Shown here piece by piece: positions 17,156 through 25,747 of a stretch of 64,000 nt of DNA (position 1 is its first letter; every line of letters starts with the position of its first letter). A program made the position numbers and the translations under genes. Source of the DNA: Bradyrhizobium sp. 190 (GTDB lineage: Bacteria > Pseudomonadota > Alphaproteobacteria > Rhizobiales > Xanthobacteraceae). The notes beneath the pieces were generated by a model that did no database searches, was not told where the DNA came from, and worked only from the letters and a program-made list of their open reading frames with translations. Where the stretch lies: the NCBI RefSeq assembly GCF_023073415.1, contig NZ_JADPJL010000082.1, positions 1 through 64,000 on the forward strand, read 5' to 3'.

Positions 17156-17263
17156 ATGCCAAGCACCGGTCTTATAATCGGCATCACTGTAGCGATCATC
17201 CTGTGCGTCTGGCCAAGTGTCAGGCGGGCGACAAAGCGAAATTCACAAAGCAGCCTTGACTAA
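17156..17263 (+). CDS. Possible small single-pass membrane protein, 35 aa
   Basis: From ATG 17156 the frame encodes MPSTGLIIGITVAIILCVWP then SVRRATKRNSQSSLD. It is one hydrophobic helix followed by a basic tail, the usual inside-positive pattern. No strong ribosome site is seen. A near-match to the FixK box (TTGACTAAGATCAA, 17256-17269) overlaps its end. Confidence 0.4.
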   Translation: MPSTGLIIGITVAIILCVWPSVRRATKRNSQSSLD

Positions 17264-17426
17264 GATCAACTCAGGTCACCTAGCCTTCGGGTAGTTGAGC
17301 GCCCGCAAGGTAAACTCAAGGGGAATGCCGGAGTAGCAAGTTGAACAAGCGCTGGCAATCTTCGCATGCTGCTCACGGATATTTTCGGCGGCACGCCGGC
17401 CTCTTTCGCGATCCCAAGGTCGCTTA

Positions 17427-17451
17427 GGAACGACAGCAAAGTGTGGAGGTT
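17427..17451 (+). promoter_or_regulatory. Weak EcfG-like promoter of the hydrolase gene
   Basis: GGAAC at 17427-17431, 16 bases, GGTT at 17448-17451. One mismatch to CGTT. If used, transcription would begin inside the longer reading frame, which supports ATG 17509 as the start of the hydrolase. Confidence 0.4.
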
Positions 17452-17508
17452 ATGTCGCAGACTGGCTCTTCTGCCGCAATTCGGCCGGCTGCTTGCGAGG
17501 CACCGCGA

Positions 17509-18498
17509 ATGTCTACTGCTGAAACCGTGTTCGTCGTCGTTGTGGGCTTTGTCCTTCTTTTGGTCATAGGGAACATCGTGTTCTCGTTCATGGCTGAACT
17601 GAAGAACCCGCCTATTGGCAGTTTCGTGGAGTGCGACGGAGTGCGCCTCCACTACGTTGAGCGTGGTGAGCACGCGGCTCCGTGCGTAGTCCTGTTTCAT
17701 GGCAATGGCTCGATGATTCAGGATTTCATCATCAGCGGACTTGTGGACCGTCTTGCTCGCCACAACCGGGTTCTATGCTTTGATCGGCCTGGCTTCGGAT
17801 ACAGTCAACGGCCCCGCGCGCGCATCTGGACTGCGACATCCCAGGCGGCGCTGTTCGTGAAGGCCCTTAATCAGCTCGGCGTGCGCGATCCTATCGTGCT
17901 GGGCCACTCATGGGGTGCGTTGGTCGCTGTCGCCATCGGACTGCAGAGTAACTACCTCATCGGTGGCCTGGTGCTTGCCTCCGGTTACTACTTTCCGACG
18001 CGGCGGTGGGACTTTTGGATGATGTCAGGTCCAGCGGTACCGGTGTTGGGTGATATGATGCGCTACACGGTCGCGCCAGTCATCTCATGGCTCATGGTGC
18101 CGGCGGTGATACGCAAGCTTTTTGCACCCCGCTCTGTCCCGGCGAACTTCAAGGATAGCTTTCCAGTCTCCCTGACGCTCCGGCCGAAGCAACTGAGGGC
18201 GGCCGCGGAGGAAAGTGCGTTTCTCATTCCGGAGGCGGCGCGGCTGCAGTCTCACTATTCAAGCATTCGGTGCCCGGTCTATATTTTCCACGGAACAGGG
18301 GACCAGCTGATCGAACCCGAACAGGCTCGACGTCTACATAAAGTTCTCAGCCGCTCCGACCTGCACCTCGTGAATAATTCCGGGCACATGGTGACTTATG
18401 CCGACGGTGGCACCATCGCTCAGGCCGTCGATTGCCTGAATGTTTTTCTCGAGCAGCCGTTGCGGACCATTGAGGATGGAGAACAGAATCGGCCGTAA
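17509..18498 (+). CDS. Membrane-anchored alpha/beta hydrolase
   Basis: A 329-residue esterase- or epoxide-hydrolase-like enzyme. One N-terminal membrane helix (ETVFVVVVGFVLLLVIG) precedes the fold: ECDGVRLHYVERG, oxyanion region VVLFHGNGSM, DRPGFGYSQRP, and nucleophile elbow GHSWGA (Ser about residue 134). The acid lies in FHGTGDQLIEPE and the histidine in NNSGHMVTY, so the triad is complete. A cap region with YYFPTRRWDFWMM sits between. I chose ATG 17509 (GAGG eight bases upstream); GTG 17443 would overlap a possible promoter. The substrate is unknown. Confidence 0.85.
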   Translation: MSTAETVFVVVVGFVLLLVIGNIVFSFMAELKNPPIGSFVECDGVRLHYVERGEHAAPCVVLFHGNGSMIQDFIISGLVDRLARHNRVLCFDRPGFGYSQRPRARIWTATSQAALFVKALNQLGVRDPIVLGHSWGALVAVAIGLQSNYLIGGLVLASGYYFPTRRWDFWMMSGPAVPVLGDMMRYTVAPVISWLMVPAVIRKLFAPRSVPANFKDSFPVSLTLRPKQLRAAAEESAFLIPEAARLQSHYSSIRCPVYIFHGTGDQLIEPEQARRLHKVLSRSDLHLVNNSGHMVTYADGGTIAQAVDCLNVFLEQPLRTIEDGEQNRP

Positions 18499-18510
18499 AA
18501 ATCACCTTGG

Positions 18511-18765
18511 TTGAGGAAATCCTGCGTTACGGTATTCGCGTTTGTTGCGCTGATCACAAGTGCAGCCATTCAGTTATCATCATCGCGGAGCGATGGGCCG
18601 ATAGCGCAAGGCTCTCCGACATTGAGCCTATCTTTATTTGCAAGGTATGCGGCGGCGCCGAGATCAAGCCCGGATCACCGGGACCAGGATATGGAAAAAG
18701 CGACCCCTAATGCTGCGAGGGTGATCGGGGCGTCACGTCATGCGCACTACACCGTCAGGTGTTGA
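18511..18765 (+). CDS. Doubtful small exported protein
   Basis: Starting at TTG 18511, the frame begins MRKSCVTVFAFVALITSAAI, which looks like a signal peptide, and continues for 84 residues without recognisable features. It lies 12 bases after the hydrolase and its end overlaps the phasin gene on the other strand. No ribosome site is evident. I give it low weight. Confidence 0.22.
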   Translation: MRKSCVTVFAFVALITSAAIQLSSSRSDGPIAQGSPTLSLSLFARYAAAPRSSPDHRDQDMEKATPNAARVIGASRHAHYTVRC

Positions 18766-19278
18766 GCCGCTCCGCGCGGCAGCTGTGAGTGCAGCAATTT
18801 CGTTCGAATGCTTCCTGAACATGTCGATCCGCCGTCTTGTAAATTCCGCAGTCAAGTCGAAAAATTCGAATGGTGACCTGATTCTCGCAAGCCTCTGGTT
18901 GAATTCAAAAGCAAATCGCATGTTGGTTTGTGCCATTTCCAGAAGCTTCGCTTGAGAAGCCAGCATGTTTGCCGTCGCTAAAGAAAAATCAAACCCTTCC
19001 GTCTGACCGAAGCGATCTCGTAAGACAGCCATCCGATTCTCAGCGATGGGAGCCATTTGTTTCTCAACGCTGGAAGCCTCTTGTTTCTCAACAATGGGAG
19101 CCTTTTGTTTTGAATCATCATGAAGCTCAAGAGGCGATTCAATCGGGCCAGCGGCAACAGAGCGCAGCAGCTCGTCTTTAGCGCTTCTAACAATGTCCTG
19201 CTTGTTCCGGTGGGCCCGCGCAGCTATTTTAGGGCTGTGGGCGCGTTTTGACGCCTTGGCTGGTTTACGCTTACTCAT
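18733..19278 (-). CDS. Phasin-family protein
   Basis: A 181-residue protein that should coat polyhydroxyalkanoate granules. It has a basic N-terminus (MSKRKPAKASKRAHSPK), a linker with a threefold (V/A)EKQ-type repeat, and the phasin helix: LATANMLASQAKLLEMAQTN, FAFEFNQRLARIRSPFEFFD, then helical AEFTRRRIDMFRKHSNEIAA. The paralogue at 44327-44809 shares the layout and many residues. An EcfG-type promoter lies 36 bases upstream of ATG 19278. PHB-granule genes under stress control fit a general stress response. Confidence 0.82.
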   Translation of the reverse strand: MSKRKPAKASKRAHSPKIAARAHRNKQDIVRSAKDELLRSVAAGPIESPLELHDDSKQKAPIVEKQEASSVEKQMAPIAENRMAVLRDRFGQTEGFDFSLATANMLASQAKLLEMAQTNMRFAFEFNQRLARIRSPFEFFDLTAEFTRRRIDMFRKHSNEIAALTAAARSGSTPDGVVRMT

Positions 19279-19313
19279 CTGACGCTCCAAAGGTCGGTCA
19301 TTTCTAAAAAGAC

Positions 19314-19338
19314 AACACGCCTTGTGATCCAGCGTTCC
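19314..19338 (-). promoter_or_regulatory. EcfG-type promoter of the phasin gene
   Basis: Minus strand: GGAAC (19338-19334), 16 bases, TGTT (19317-19314), 36 bases before ATG 19278. The -10 differs from CGTT at its first base, like most sites in this window. Confidence 0.65.
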
Positions 19339-19589
19339 TAACGCGGATTATGGATGGAGCCGCTTGCCTACTCGATCCAGATCAAATCGGAACCTGATGC
19401 TCGCTACACCTTCGGGGATCGGTGCCCATGGCAAGAAGCTCTCCGGTACCGCGCCGGCAATGAGCGCCGGCGCGGATTCGGTCTTCGACTGCGATGCGGC
19501 TGGCGCCCTCCCCCGGAGTCTCCGCGCCAGTCACTGAAAGCCCGTCAACGCCGGTGAGGAAAGGAGCCGGGACCAGCGACGATGGCATC

Positions 19590-20010
19590 TTAGGAACGAT
19601 TCCACTTTGCAGGAGTCAGCGTTTTGATTTCGGCCAGCAGCCCCCGGCCGGAAGCAGCCCGTTCTCACGAGGGTTGGCGGCTCTGGCCGTTGTGACATCG
19701 TCGGGGCCGCTCTCGTGCATCTTCAGCGTTCGCCGCGCCATATCGCGTCGAGGTATTCGTCGTCGTGGTGCCGATGAACCGGCAGATAGCCGAGTTGGTA
19801 CCAGGGCGATGCTCCCGGCACTAATTGGTCAAAGCTTACTGACGGCCCCGACGCTCCACGGGGCCGTTCTTTGTTGTTAGGACCATATCCGCTTTGCAGG
19901 TCAGCGTTTTTGCTTTCGGCTTGAAACCGGCTGGGAGCCAACCCTTTTCAGTCCCCAAGGATTGGCGATTCTGGCGTTTATAGCGAGCGTCAGGGGCCGC
20001 TCCCGGGCTG
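19590..20010. repeat. Pair of direct repeats of about 125 bases
   Basis: Copy 1 (19590-19711) and copy 2 (19877-20010) both read TTAGGA.C.ATTCC, CTTTGCAGG, TCAGCGTTTT, TTTCGGC, then after a variable part TTGGCG.TTCTGGC and finally GTC.GGGGCCGCTC. They are 287 bases apart and lie in a stretch without a supported gene (19339-20018). They resemble dispersed intergenic elements rather than gene pieces. Confidence 0.65.
19842..19875 (+). terminator. Hairpin, possible terminator between the repeats
   Basis: Perfect nine-base stem ACGGCCCCG / CGGGGCCGT with loop ACGCTCCA, followed by TCTTTGTTG. No gene ends directly upstream, so it may belong to the repeat element. Confidence 0.5.
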
Positions 20011-20018
20011 AAGGAGAA

Positions 20019-20129
20019 CTAGTCCCATAAAAGCGCAAGTATGGTCAGGACCACTGGGGCCAGACCCATCGCCACCACGCCCGCAATGAAAAGCCATTCC
20101 CGCACCAACAGACGATACAGGGATAGCAC
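20019..20129 (-). CDS. Possible small single-pass membrane protein, 36 aa
   Basis: From GTG 20129 the frame encodes MLSLYRLLVREW, then one long hydrophobic helix (LFIAGVVAMGLAPVVLTILA) and LLWD. An in-frame stop 24 codons upstream limits the start choice to GTG. It is isolated and of no known family, but it matches the pattern of other tiny membrane proteins here. Confidence 0.4.
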   Translation of the reverse strand: MLSLYRLLVREWLFIAGVVAMGLAPVVLTILALLWD

Positions 20130-20281
20130 GGATTCGGATCTGCCAACTTTGCCGGCCTCTACCCGATTGCGGCACCGTAGTTCTGCGGGTTAGGAACTAA
20201 CATTTGTTATGCGGTGAAGGCGCTTCATGCGATGTTCCAAAAGATTCCGAATTGACTCTACGCAGAACCGGCCTTCACGCT

Positions 20282-20497
20282 ATGCGCGACCTTTTCTCTG
20301 TGACCGATGATGATCTCGCAAGTGCCGAGGTGTGCGCGCGGTTCGCGCCGCCGGAAAAGCCCCTGCTTCGGCCCAACCACGTCATCGGCGAGCGCATGCT
20401 GTGCCCGCACGCCATTCAGTTCCCGCCGGAGCTGGCGCAGTATCCGAACAAAGTCTGCGTCGAGTACGCTCTCGAGGTGGCATGTCTGCTCAATTGA
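20282..20497 (+). CDS. Possible hypothetical protein, 71 aa
   Basis: The frame from ATG 20282 (MRDLFSVTDDDLASAEVCAR) has strongly G/C-biased third codon positions across FAPPEKPLLRPNHVIGER to ALEVACLLN, which is typical of real genes in this genome. It contains five cysteines. No family is recognised. The opposite strand also has an open frame but a weaker codon signal. Confidence 0.35.
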   Translation: MRDLFSVTDDDLASAEVCARFAPPEKPLLRPNHVIGERMLCPHAIQFPPELAQYPNKVCVEYALEVACLLN

Positions 20498-20636
20498 CGT
20501 CGCGGCTGGCGTCCCTTCCCCGTTCACAATGTTGTTGTGCGACAAATAAGAACCTTCCCGAGCTGTATTTATTTCAATCGCAGGGCGAAGGCACTTCGTG
20601 CGGATACTCCGCACGTTCAATCAAATAAGGGTAGAC

Positions 20637-21011
20637 ATGCGAGCGAGCCGAATTTTCCTGAGCACTACAATAGCGATCGGTTGCGGCATCACCGTCCAGA
20701 GCGCCGCGTATTCGCAAGAGTATCGGGGGACGTGGGAACAACAGCAGGCCTGCACGCCCGACGTTTGGCGGCTATGCAGCGCGCAAATCCCCGATACGAA
20801 CAGGATCGTGGCATGCTTACGGCGAAATACTCCGCAACTTAGCGATCGGTGCCGCGCGGTTTTTGCCCAAGGCGAAGCGCCCTCACGCGGCGAGGATCGC
20901 GACTATGGGCAAAGGCGTTACGATCGAGATTATGGCCCAAGGCCCTATGACAGGGACTACGGCCCAAGGCCTTACTACGGTCCAAGGCCTTACGATTATG
21001 ACGACGAATAA
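20637..21011 (+). CDS. Exported Cys-containing protein with a YGPRPYD repeat tail
   Basis: A 124-residue protein. A signal peptide (MRASRIFLSTTIAIGCGITV, cut near QSAAYS) leads to a four-cysteine domain (QQACTPDVWRLC, then CLRRNTPQLSDRCRAVF). The tail has imperfect repeats of RDYGPRPYD at residues about 95-124, ending YDYDDE. The four-cysteine part resembles a domain common in small exported Bradyrhizobium proteins. AAGG precedes ATG 20637. Role unknown; the tail looks disordered. Confidence 0.7.
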   Translation: MRASRIFLSTTIAIGCGITVQSAAYSQEYRGTWEQQQACTPDVWRLCSAQIPDTNRIVACLRRNTPQLSDRCRAVFAQGEAPSRGEDRDYGQRRYDRDYGPRPYDRDYGPRPYYGPRPYDYDDE

Positions 21012-21050
21012 AGTGGAAGATAGACTTCCAGCTAAGTTGCTAAGGACGTC

Positions 21051-21147
21051 GCGAAAGTATCGGGCAGTAACCGGTAGCGGTACCTGATGCGATTTCAATC
21101 CCGCATCACCGCCCGGGTCTCTCCACCCCCGCGCCCCTCAGCGCCCT
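21051..21147. repeat. Dispersed repeat, copy C1
   Basis: Begins GCGAAAGTATCGGGCAGTAA and contains ACCGCCCGGGTCTCTCCACC then CCGCGC. A related copy lies at 23415-23514. The rest of 21012-21636 shows no gene I can support. Confidence 0.6.
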
Positions 21148-21636
21148 CTAAGGCCTCGTGATGCACCTGCGGCTGATAGTCCGAGCTGCAGCGCTAGCAA
21201 AGCTTCGGCACTCCGTCGGTGGGGCCGTTTAAGGAATAGGTTCGTCCTAGGTCAAAGCGACTCACTTTTACGGAGCCGACTTCAGAGTCATTGTCCGCCG
21301 CCGACCGCGTGATGCCGCATTCGCGGCGTTGGAGATCTCCCGGTTAGCGGCGGAGCGCTCACTGACGGCCTGTCCGCGGTGAGCGGGGAGAGGACTCCAC
21401 TCACGCGGGGCCGTCTCCATTTCGCGGTCCGGCCGCCCCGTCGCCGACGAGGCCACGCCTCCGTAGATTCGGCAGAGCGGAGGATCCACGGCTGTCAGTC
21501 TAGCCAGAGGCACGCCTGAGGGCGCGAACTCATAAAGGCCTCGCGTCTGCTTTGAGGCGCAAACCGGAAAACGTTCGCTCGCTCTGAGCCTTACGCTTTT
21601 GACGACCCAAAGCGGAAGTTAATCAGTTACCCTTAG

Positions 21637-22017
21637 TCAACGCCGCTCAGGTTCCATGCTCCGGAGCACGTCACGCAGTTCCTTTAGGAGCAACTCGGAC
21701 CTCGAGGGTTTTCCTACGTTGACCGCATCCCGGAGCACCGGTTCAGTGTTCAGGTCAGCAGCACCATACGCGCTGGTTAGAATGAACGGGACAATCATTG
21801 TCCGGAGCACTGCCGCGACTGGGGTGACCCATTCTCCTGCGAGGTTGACATCAAGAACGGCTGCGTCTGGCCGCTCCGTCCGGAGCAGACCCAGGGCCGC
21901 ACTGACGTTTGCCGCAGGTCCCAGCACCTGATAGCCAGCACTTGTCAGAGTGATATCGAGCTCCATAGCGATAAGGAACTCATCTTCCACGACTAGAATT
22001 CTGGGAGTCCGGTGCAC
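21637..22017 (-). CDS. Single-domain response regulator next to an HWE kinase
   Basis: A 126-residue receiver without output domain. Key residues: E11-D12 (VVEDEFLI), phospho-aspartate D56 (AAVLDVNLAGE), T81-S82 in PFILTSAYG, and K103 (NVGKPS). The PF-X-LTSAYG segment recalls the FAT-GUY class of single-domain receivers that work in alphaproteobacterial stress signalling, but is not an exact match. The kinase gene ends 24 bases upstream on the same strand, so the two should form a pair. Confidence 0.85.
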   Translation of the reverse strand: MHRTPRILVVEDEFLIAMELDITLTSAGYQVLGPAANVSAALGLLRTERPDAAVLDVNLAGEWVTPVAAVLRTMIVPFILTSAYGAADLNTEPVLRDAVNVGKPSRSELLLKELRDVLRSMEPERR

Positions 22018-22040
22018 AGTAGAACTCTCGCGCGATCTCC

Positions 22041-23028
22041 CTACTCCATAGGTACGGTCAGATGAACTCTTAAACCCGTCGGCGCGTAGTTTAGTTCCTG
22101 CGTGCCGCCCAAGCCTTGCTCAGCGCTGTGCTTAATTAGCCTGGATCCGAAACCGAAGCGAGTTGGCGCGGAGCTACGGGTGGGCCATTCTCCTCGTGCC
22201 AAGTGAGGTGAAGCACGCTTCTGGCGGCCTCAGAGGCAACGCTCCAGGTTAGATGCACGGTCCCACCCGGCCTCGAGAGCGCTCCGTATTTCCAGGCATT
22301 GGCGGCCAGTTCGTGCAGAATGAGGCTGATCGGAACAACTTGGGACCTCTTGAGCCTAACTGGTGGCCCCGGATCGACGCGGCATCGCTCGGGCCCTGCG
22401 GGCGCGAGAGCTTGTTCGACCAACTCGTTCAGATCGCCTTGAGCACTGCCGGCGAGGGCGAGGGCCTCGGCTCGGATCACGGCTTCGAACCGGCCCAAAA
22501 AAGCGTCTCGATATTCCTCACCAGACCGGCCTTGGACAGCGGTCTGAGTGGCGAGAGCGCGCACGATCGCTAAAAGGTTCTTCATCCGATGGCGCGTCTC
22601 GGTGAGGAGAATATCTTTTTCAGCCTCGATGCGTCGCCTTTCGGTCGCGTCCTCAAACAGGATCAGGATGCTGGTGCTATTATTGTCAGGGTGTACCAAA
22701 CGTCGCGCGCTTACGCACATCGTGCGCCTTCCGATGGCGGGGAAGTCCGCGTTCACTTCGTAGCCAATAATAGCAGCCGACTTGGGAATGATCTCGCCCA
22801 CGAGACGCCGGAGTTCAGGAATACCCATTGGCCATCGCCCAGCGCGAACAAGCTGCGGCCCACCGTGTCATCGCGGCCCACCTTGAACGTCTCGAAAAAC
22901 CCGCGATTCCCAGTGATGACACAGCCAGCTTGGTCAAGCACGAGCAAAGGCTCTTCAAGGGTGTCTACGATCCCCTGCGCCTGAACATGTTCGCTGCGTA
23001 AAAGCCTATACAAGTCTTCCAGATGCAT
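22041..23028 (-). CDS. PAS-containing HWE/HisKA2-type histidine kinase (two apparent frameshifts)
   Basis: Soluble sensor kinase of about 329 residues. A PAS domain comes first (EEPLLVLDQAGCVITGNRGF), then the dimer and phospho-acceptor box LLTETRHRMKNLLAIVRALA with His about residue 146, and the ATPase part SLILHELAANAWKYGALS. The frame breaks twice. Near 22825 one G added to the run gives GDGQWGIPELRRLV, and near 22165 one C restores RFGFGSRLIKHSAEQGLGGT and the normal end TVPME. Both look like lost bases in runs. No membrane segment is visible. A single-domain receiver follows directly. Confidence 0.85.
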
Positions 23029-23414
23029 TTCGCAGTTCACCTCAACACCAGCGGCGCAGAGTAGTACAGAAACGGTTCCCGATCGAGAAGTTCCATTCGG
23101 GCGGATGCCGCCGGAACCGACGTCAGCTGCTGGCCGATATTGTTGCAAAAGCCGAAAATCGAGCGACCCCGAAAATCTCGCGAAAGTTGATCTTTGGACT
23201 TCTCCGCAACTGCGTCGCTTTTCAACGCCACTGCGGAGGTCCGTGATCGATTTTGGATGAAACAATATGGTCCCCCTCACGTTGCCGCGCGTAAAGCGCA
23301 TCAGCGGCTCTAGGAATTTTCGTTCGCCACCCCAAAGGACTTTTGCAACAATATCGGCGGGCTAAGCGGACGTTTCTCTCCAGTCTATCGAAATGGGCGC
23401 TGCGATTTCGGCTC

Positions 23415-23514
23415 GCGAAAATATGGGGCAGTCACCGGTACAGGAGTCCCAAGCGATCGCGATCCCGAGATACCGCCCCCGGGCCTCGCCACCCCCGCGC
23501 TCTCGGAGAGCGCC
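23415..23514. repeat. Dispersed repeat, copy C2
   Basis: Begins GCGAAAATATGGGGCAGTCA and contains CCGGTAC, ACCGCCCCCGGGCCTCGCC and ACCCCCGCGC in the same order as 21051-21147. It lies between the kinase and a truncated metallopeptidase gene; nothing else is seen in 23029-23597. Confidence 0.6.
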
Positions 23515-23597
23515 GGTGTCCCTCAATTCACCCGCTGATCGCGTCAGGAGCTCTGTGGTGGTCGCCAGCAAGTCCCCTGGCCAAACACGGGGCGAAA

Positions 23598-24278
23598 TTA
23601 ACGTACAGGGGCTCGCGCTGAGTCAGCCAGATGGCTCCGATCAAAGCGGCATAGGCCATCGCAGAAGCCGACGGCGTCGCAGGCTACGAGCTTCGGTCTC
23701 ACTCGCCAAATCAGGTTAAAAGACGCTCGCAGTTTGGTACCCTCGACCAACAGGTCCCAGTAGAAGTGTCCGACCTCGTGTCGGAAGTGGCCGAGCAGAG
23801 TACGGTACGGCTCTCTAAAGGCAATGCGACGTGACTCGCGTTCAACATCATCGGCCTCCGCAAGATTCAGTGTGATGAGACCTGAGCGGTGGCCAGTTAG
23901 AACTGGACCCGACTCGTCCGAGAGAATTTCAAAGGCGATATGATCGCCGTTCCGCGATACGAGGGGAAGCTGAAGTCGTCTGAGATCGTAAACCAGGCGG
24001 CGTTTGGCCTCCTCAACGCGCTTCCACAGGAGAACATTCCGAAGAACGGAAAGGTTAGGTATTGTGCGGTTAAGGCAGCAAGAAGCGCAATACGGACCCA
24101 TGCCTTCTACCGACCAATTGCAGCCAATGATTTCGCGATTGTCGCGGGAGTTTTCGTCCTGAAGCCTCACCATCTTCAAGTTTGCGGTGTCAAAAAGCAA
24201 TTTGTTGCCGCAGCTCGTGCATTCGCATTGCTCGAATGGCACTTGGCCACGACAGGATGGACAGTGGAACTCTCGCAC
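23598..24278 (-). pseudogene. Zinc-ribbon / putative zinc-binding metallopeptidase, truncated
   Basis: The N-terminal 195 residues match a known Rhizobiales family: a double zinc ribbon (FHCPSCRGQVPFEQCECTSC, then CASCCLNRTIPN), the middle part RLQLPLVSRNGDHIAFEILS, and the active-site helix LLGHFRHEVGHFYWDLLV (HEXXH-like HEVGH). After LRASFNLI the sequence leaves the family, and the usual last 150 or so residues are missing. It is a 3' truncation, with the C-terminal 30 residues being read-through of unrelated DNA. Confidence 0.7.
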
Positions 24279-24397
24279 TTGAAACCCTGAGACTGAGCCT
24301 TGCTCCGGCGAAAGGGTAACGACAAAACGAATTTGCGATCACCCAAGGTGAACCACCATCCGCGCCAACGCCCCCATCATCGTATCGGAGATCCCGT

Positions 24398-24604
24398 TCA
24401 GGTCTTGACGTTCTTACTCGAATTAGCGAGCAACGAACACTGCTTGTTTAGGGCACGTCGCCTCACAAGTTTGGCCTTAGCCAAGTTCAACGTATTCGAT
24501 CCGGGCCGTGGCTTCTTCGCGGGGACACTGTCGGCCATCGGTTGAGCGGCCGGAAGACGGACCGGCTGTGTCACCATTGGGACCGAGGCGAATCGCTTTG
24601 CCAT
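24398..24604 (-). CDS. Doubtful small basic protein, 68 aa
   Basis: The frame starts MAKRFASVPMVTQPVRLPAA and is rich in Lys, Arg, Pro and Ala, with a late basic helix (NLAKAKLVRRRALNKQ). Third-position G/C bias is moderate. No family or partner is known. Nothing better is seen in 24279-24810. Confidence 0.28.
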   Translation of the reverse strand: MAKRFASVPMVTQPVRLPAAQPMADSVPAKKPRPGSNTLNLAKAKLVRRRALNKQCSLLANSSKNVKT

Positions 24605-24810
24605 AGGATGAGAACGTCACACCGGCTTTGGGGTTCCCTACTGCGCTACTGATTGGATTGAGAGAGGGCGCCTCAATCGTAGATTGACGTCTCGAGCCGC
24701 TCAATTTGAGAGGCAAATGTTATCGGCTTCCCTCCCCTGTCGACCTACCACTGTGCACGAGGTGGGGGAGAACGTGGGCCTTCGTCGAACGATTAGAGCT
24801 CCACGAGTTT

Positions 24811-25716
24811 CTAAAACGCCCGTTTCGCTCGCTTTCTTGACCGCTCAACCGGCTGCGACAGGGGCCGAACGTTCGCGGCGCTCTGCGATTCTCGCTGCTT
24901 AAGCGAGCCTCCGTGCTTGGCGTAGGCGTGGGTGATCTCCGCTCCCATCAGGATTAACTGGGAGTTGTAGTAAACCCAGATGAGCACCACGACGATCGAA
25001 GCGGCCGCACCATAGGTCGATTCCAGGCCCTGCTTGCCGATGTAAAAGGCGATCGCCGCCTTTCCCGCCTCGAAAAACAAGGCGGTCAAGAATGCTCCCA
25101 GCCAGACGTCCCGCCAGCCGATAGAAACATCCGGCAGCCACTTGAACATCATTGCAAAGAGCACCGTCACAACGGCGAAGGACACCAGCGTGCTGACGAC
25201 TTGCAAAATGCCCTCTGGCATGTATGGAGCCACAAATTTGCCGGCCGCGGCAAGCCCCGCCGTTACCATGAGCGAAACGAGGAGAAGAAAGCCGAGAGCT
25301 AGAACGGCTGTGAAAGACAGAACGTAATTGCGGGCGAAATGCCAAATGCCGCCCCCTTTTGATTCCTCTACCTCCCACACCACGTTGAGCGCGAACTGCA
25401 CAACGACGCCAATAGCGGCAAACAGCAGGGCGCCGACGCCGAGGATCGTTGCGAGAGCGCCCTCTGCAGGACGGCTGGCTCCTACCAGCATCGCTTCGAT
25501 TGCCTTGGCTCCTGTCTCTCCGAGCATGTCTTTCAAGGAGGCAATAACCTGCGAGGTGACCGCATCGTGATTGAAGAAAAGTCCCGCGATCGCGATGGCG
25601 ATCACGATGATAGGGCCTAAGGAGAACACCGAATAGTATGCGAGGGCCGCACCCTGCCGGGCATCCTTATGGCCCGACCAGTTGGCTGCCGCCTCTTTCG
25701 AGACCGTCCACCACAT
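24811..25716 (-). CDS. YihY/BrkB-family inner membrane protein
   Basis: A 301-residue protein with about six membrane helices. The family signature is clear: the first helix in GAALAYYSVFSLGPIIVIAI, then VLGFLLLVSL-type helices, WRDVWLGAFLTALFFEAGKA, and the last helix YGAAASIVVVLIWVYYNSQL followed by GAEITHAYA. The family was once called ribonuclease BN, which is not correct for it; the true function is unsettled. It is the last gene of a five-gene leftward run starting at 28467, 31 bases after the previous gene. Confidence 0.88.
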   Translation of the reverse strand: MWWTVSKEAAANWSGHKDARQGAALAYYSVFSLGPIIVIAIAIAGLFFNHDAVTSQVIASLKDMLGETGAKAIEAMLVGASRPAEGALATILGVGALLFAAIGVVVQFALNVVWEVEESKGGGIWHFARNYVLSFTAVLALGFLLLVSLMVTAGLAAAGKFVAPYMPEGILQVVSTLVSFAVVTVLFAMMFKWLPDVSIGWRDVWLGAFLTALFFEAGKAAIAFYIGKQGLESTYGAAASIVVVLIWVYYNSQLILMGAEITHAYAKHGGSLKQRESQSAANVRPLSQPVERSRKRAKRAF

Positions 25717-25747
25717 CGAAGCGCCTCCGGTTCACCCCTGGCCTCAG

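Noticed and set aside
17256..17269. TTGACTAAGATCAA as a second FixK/FNR box
   Set aside because: One mismatch from TTGAT-N4-ATCAA, overlapping the end of a small frame and 240 bases from the next start; not enough to call a site.
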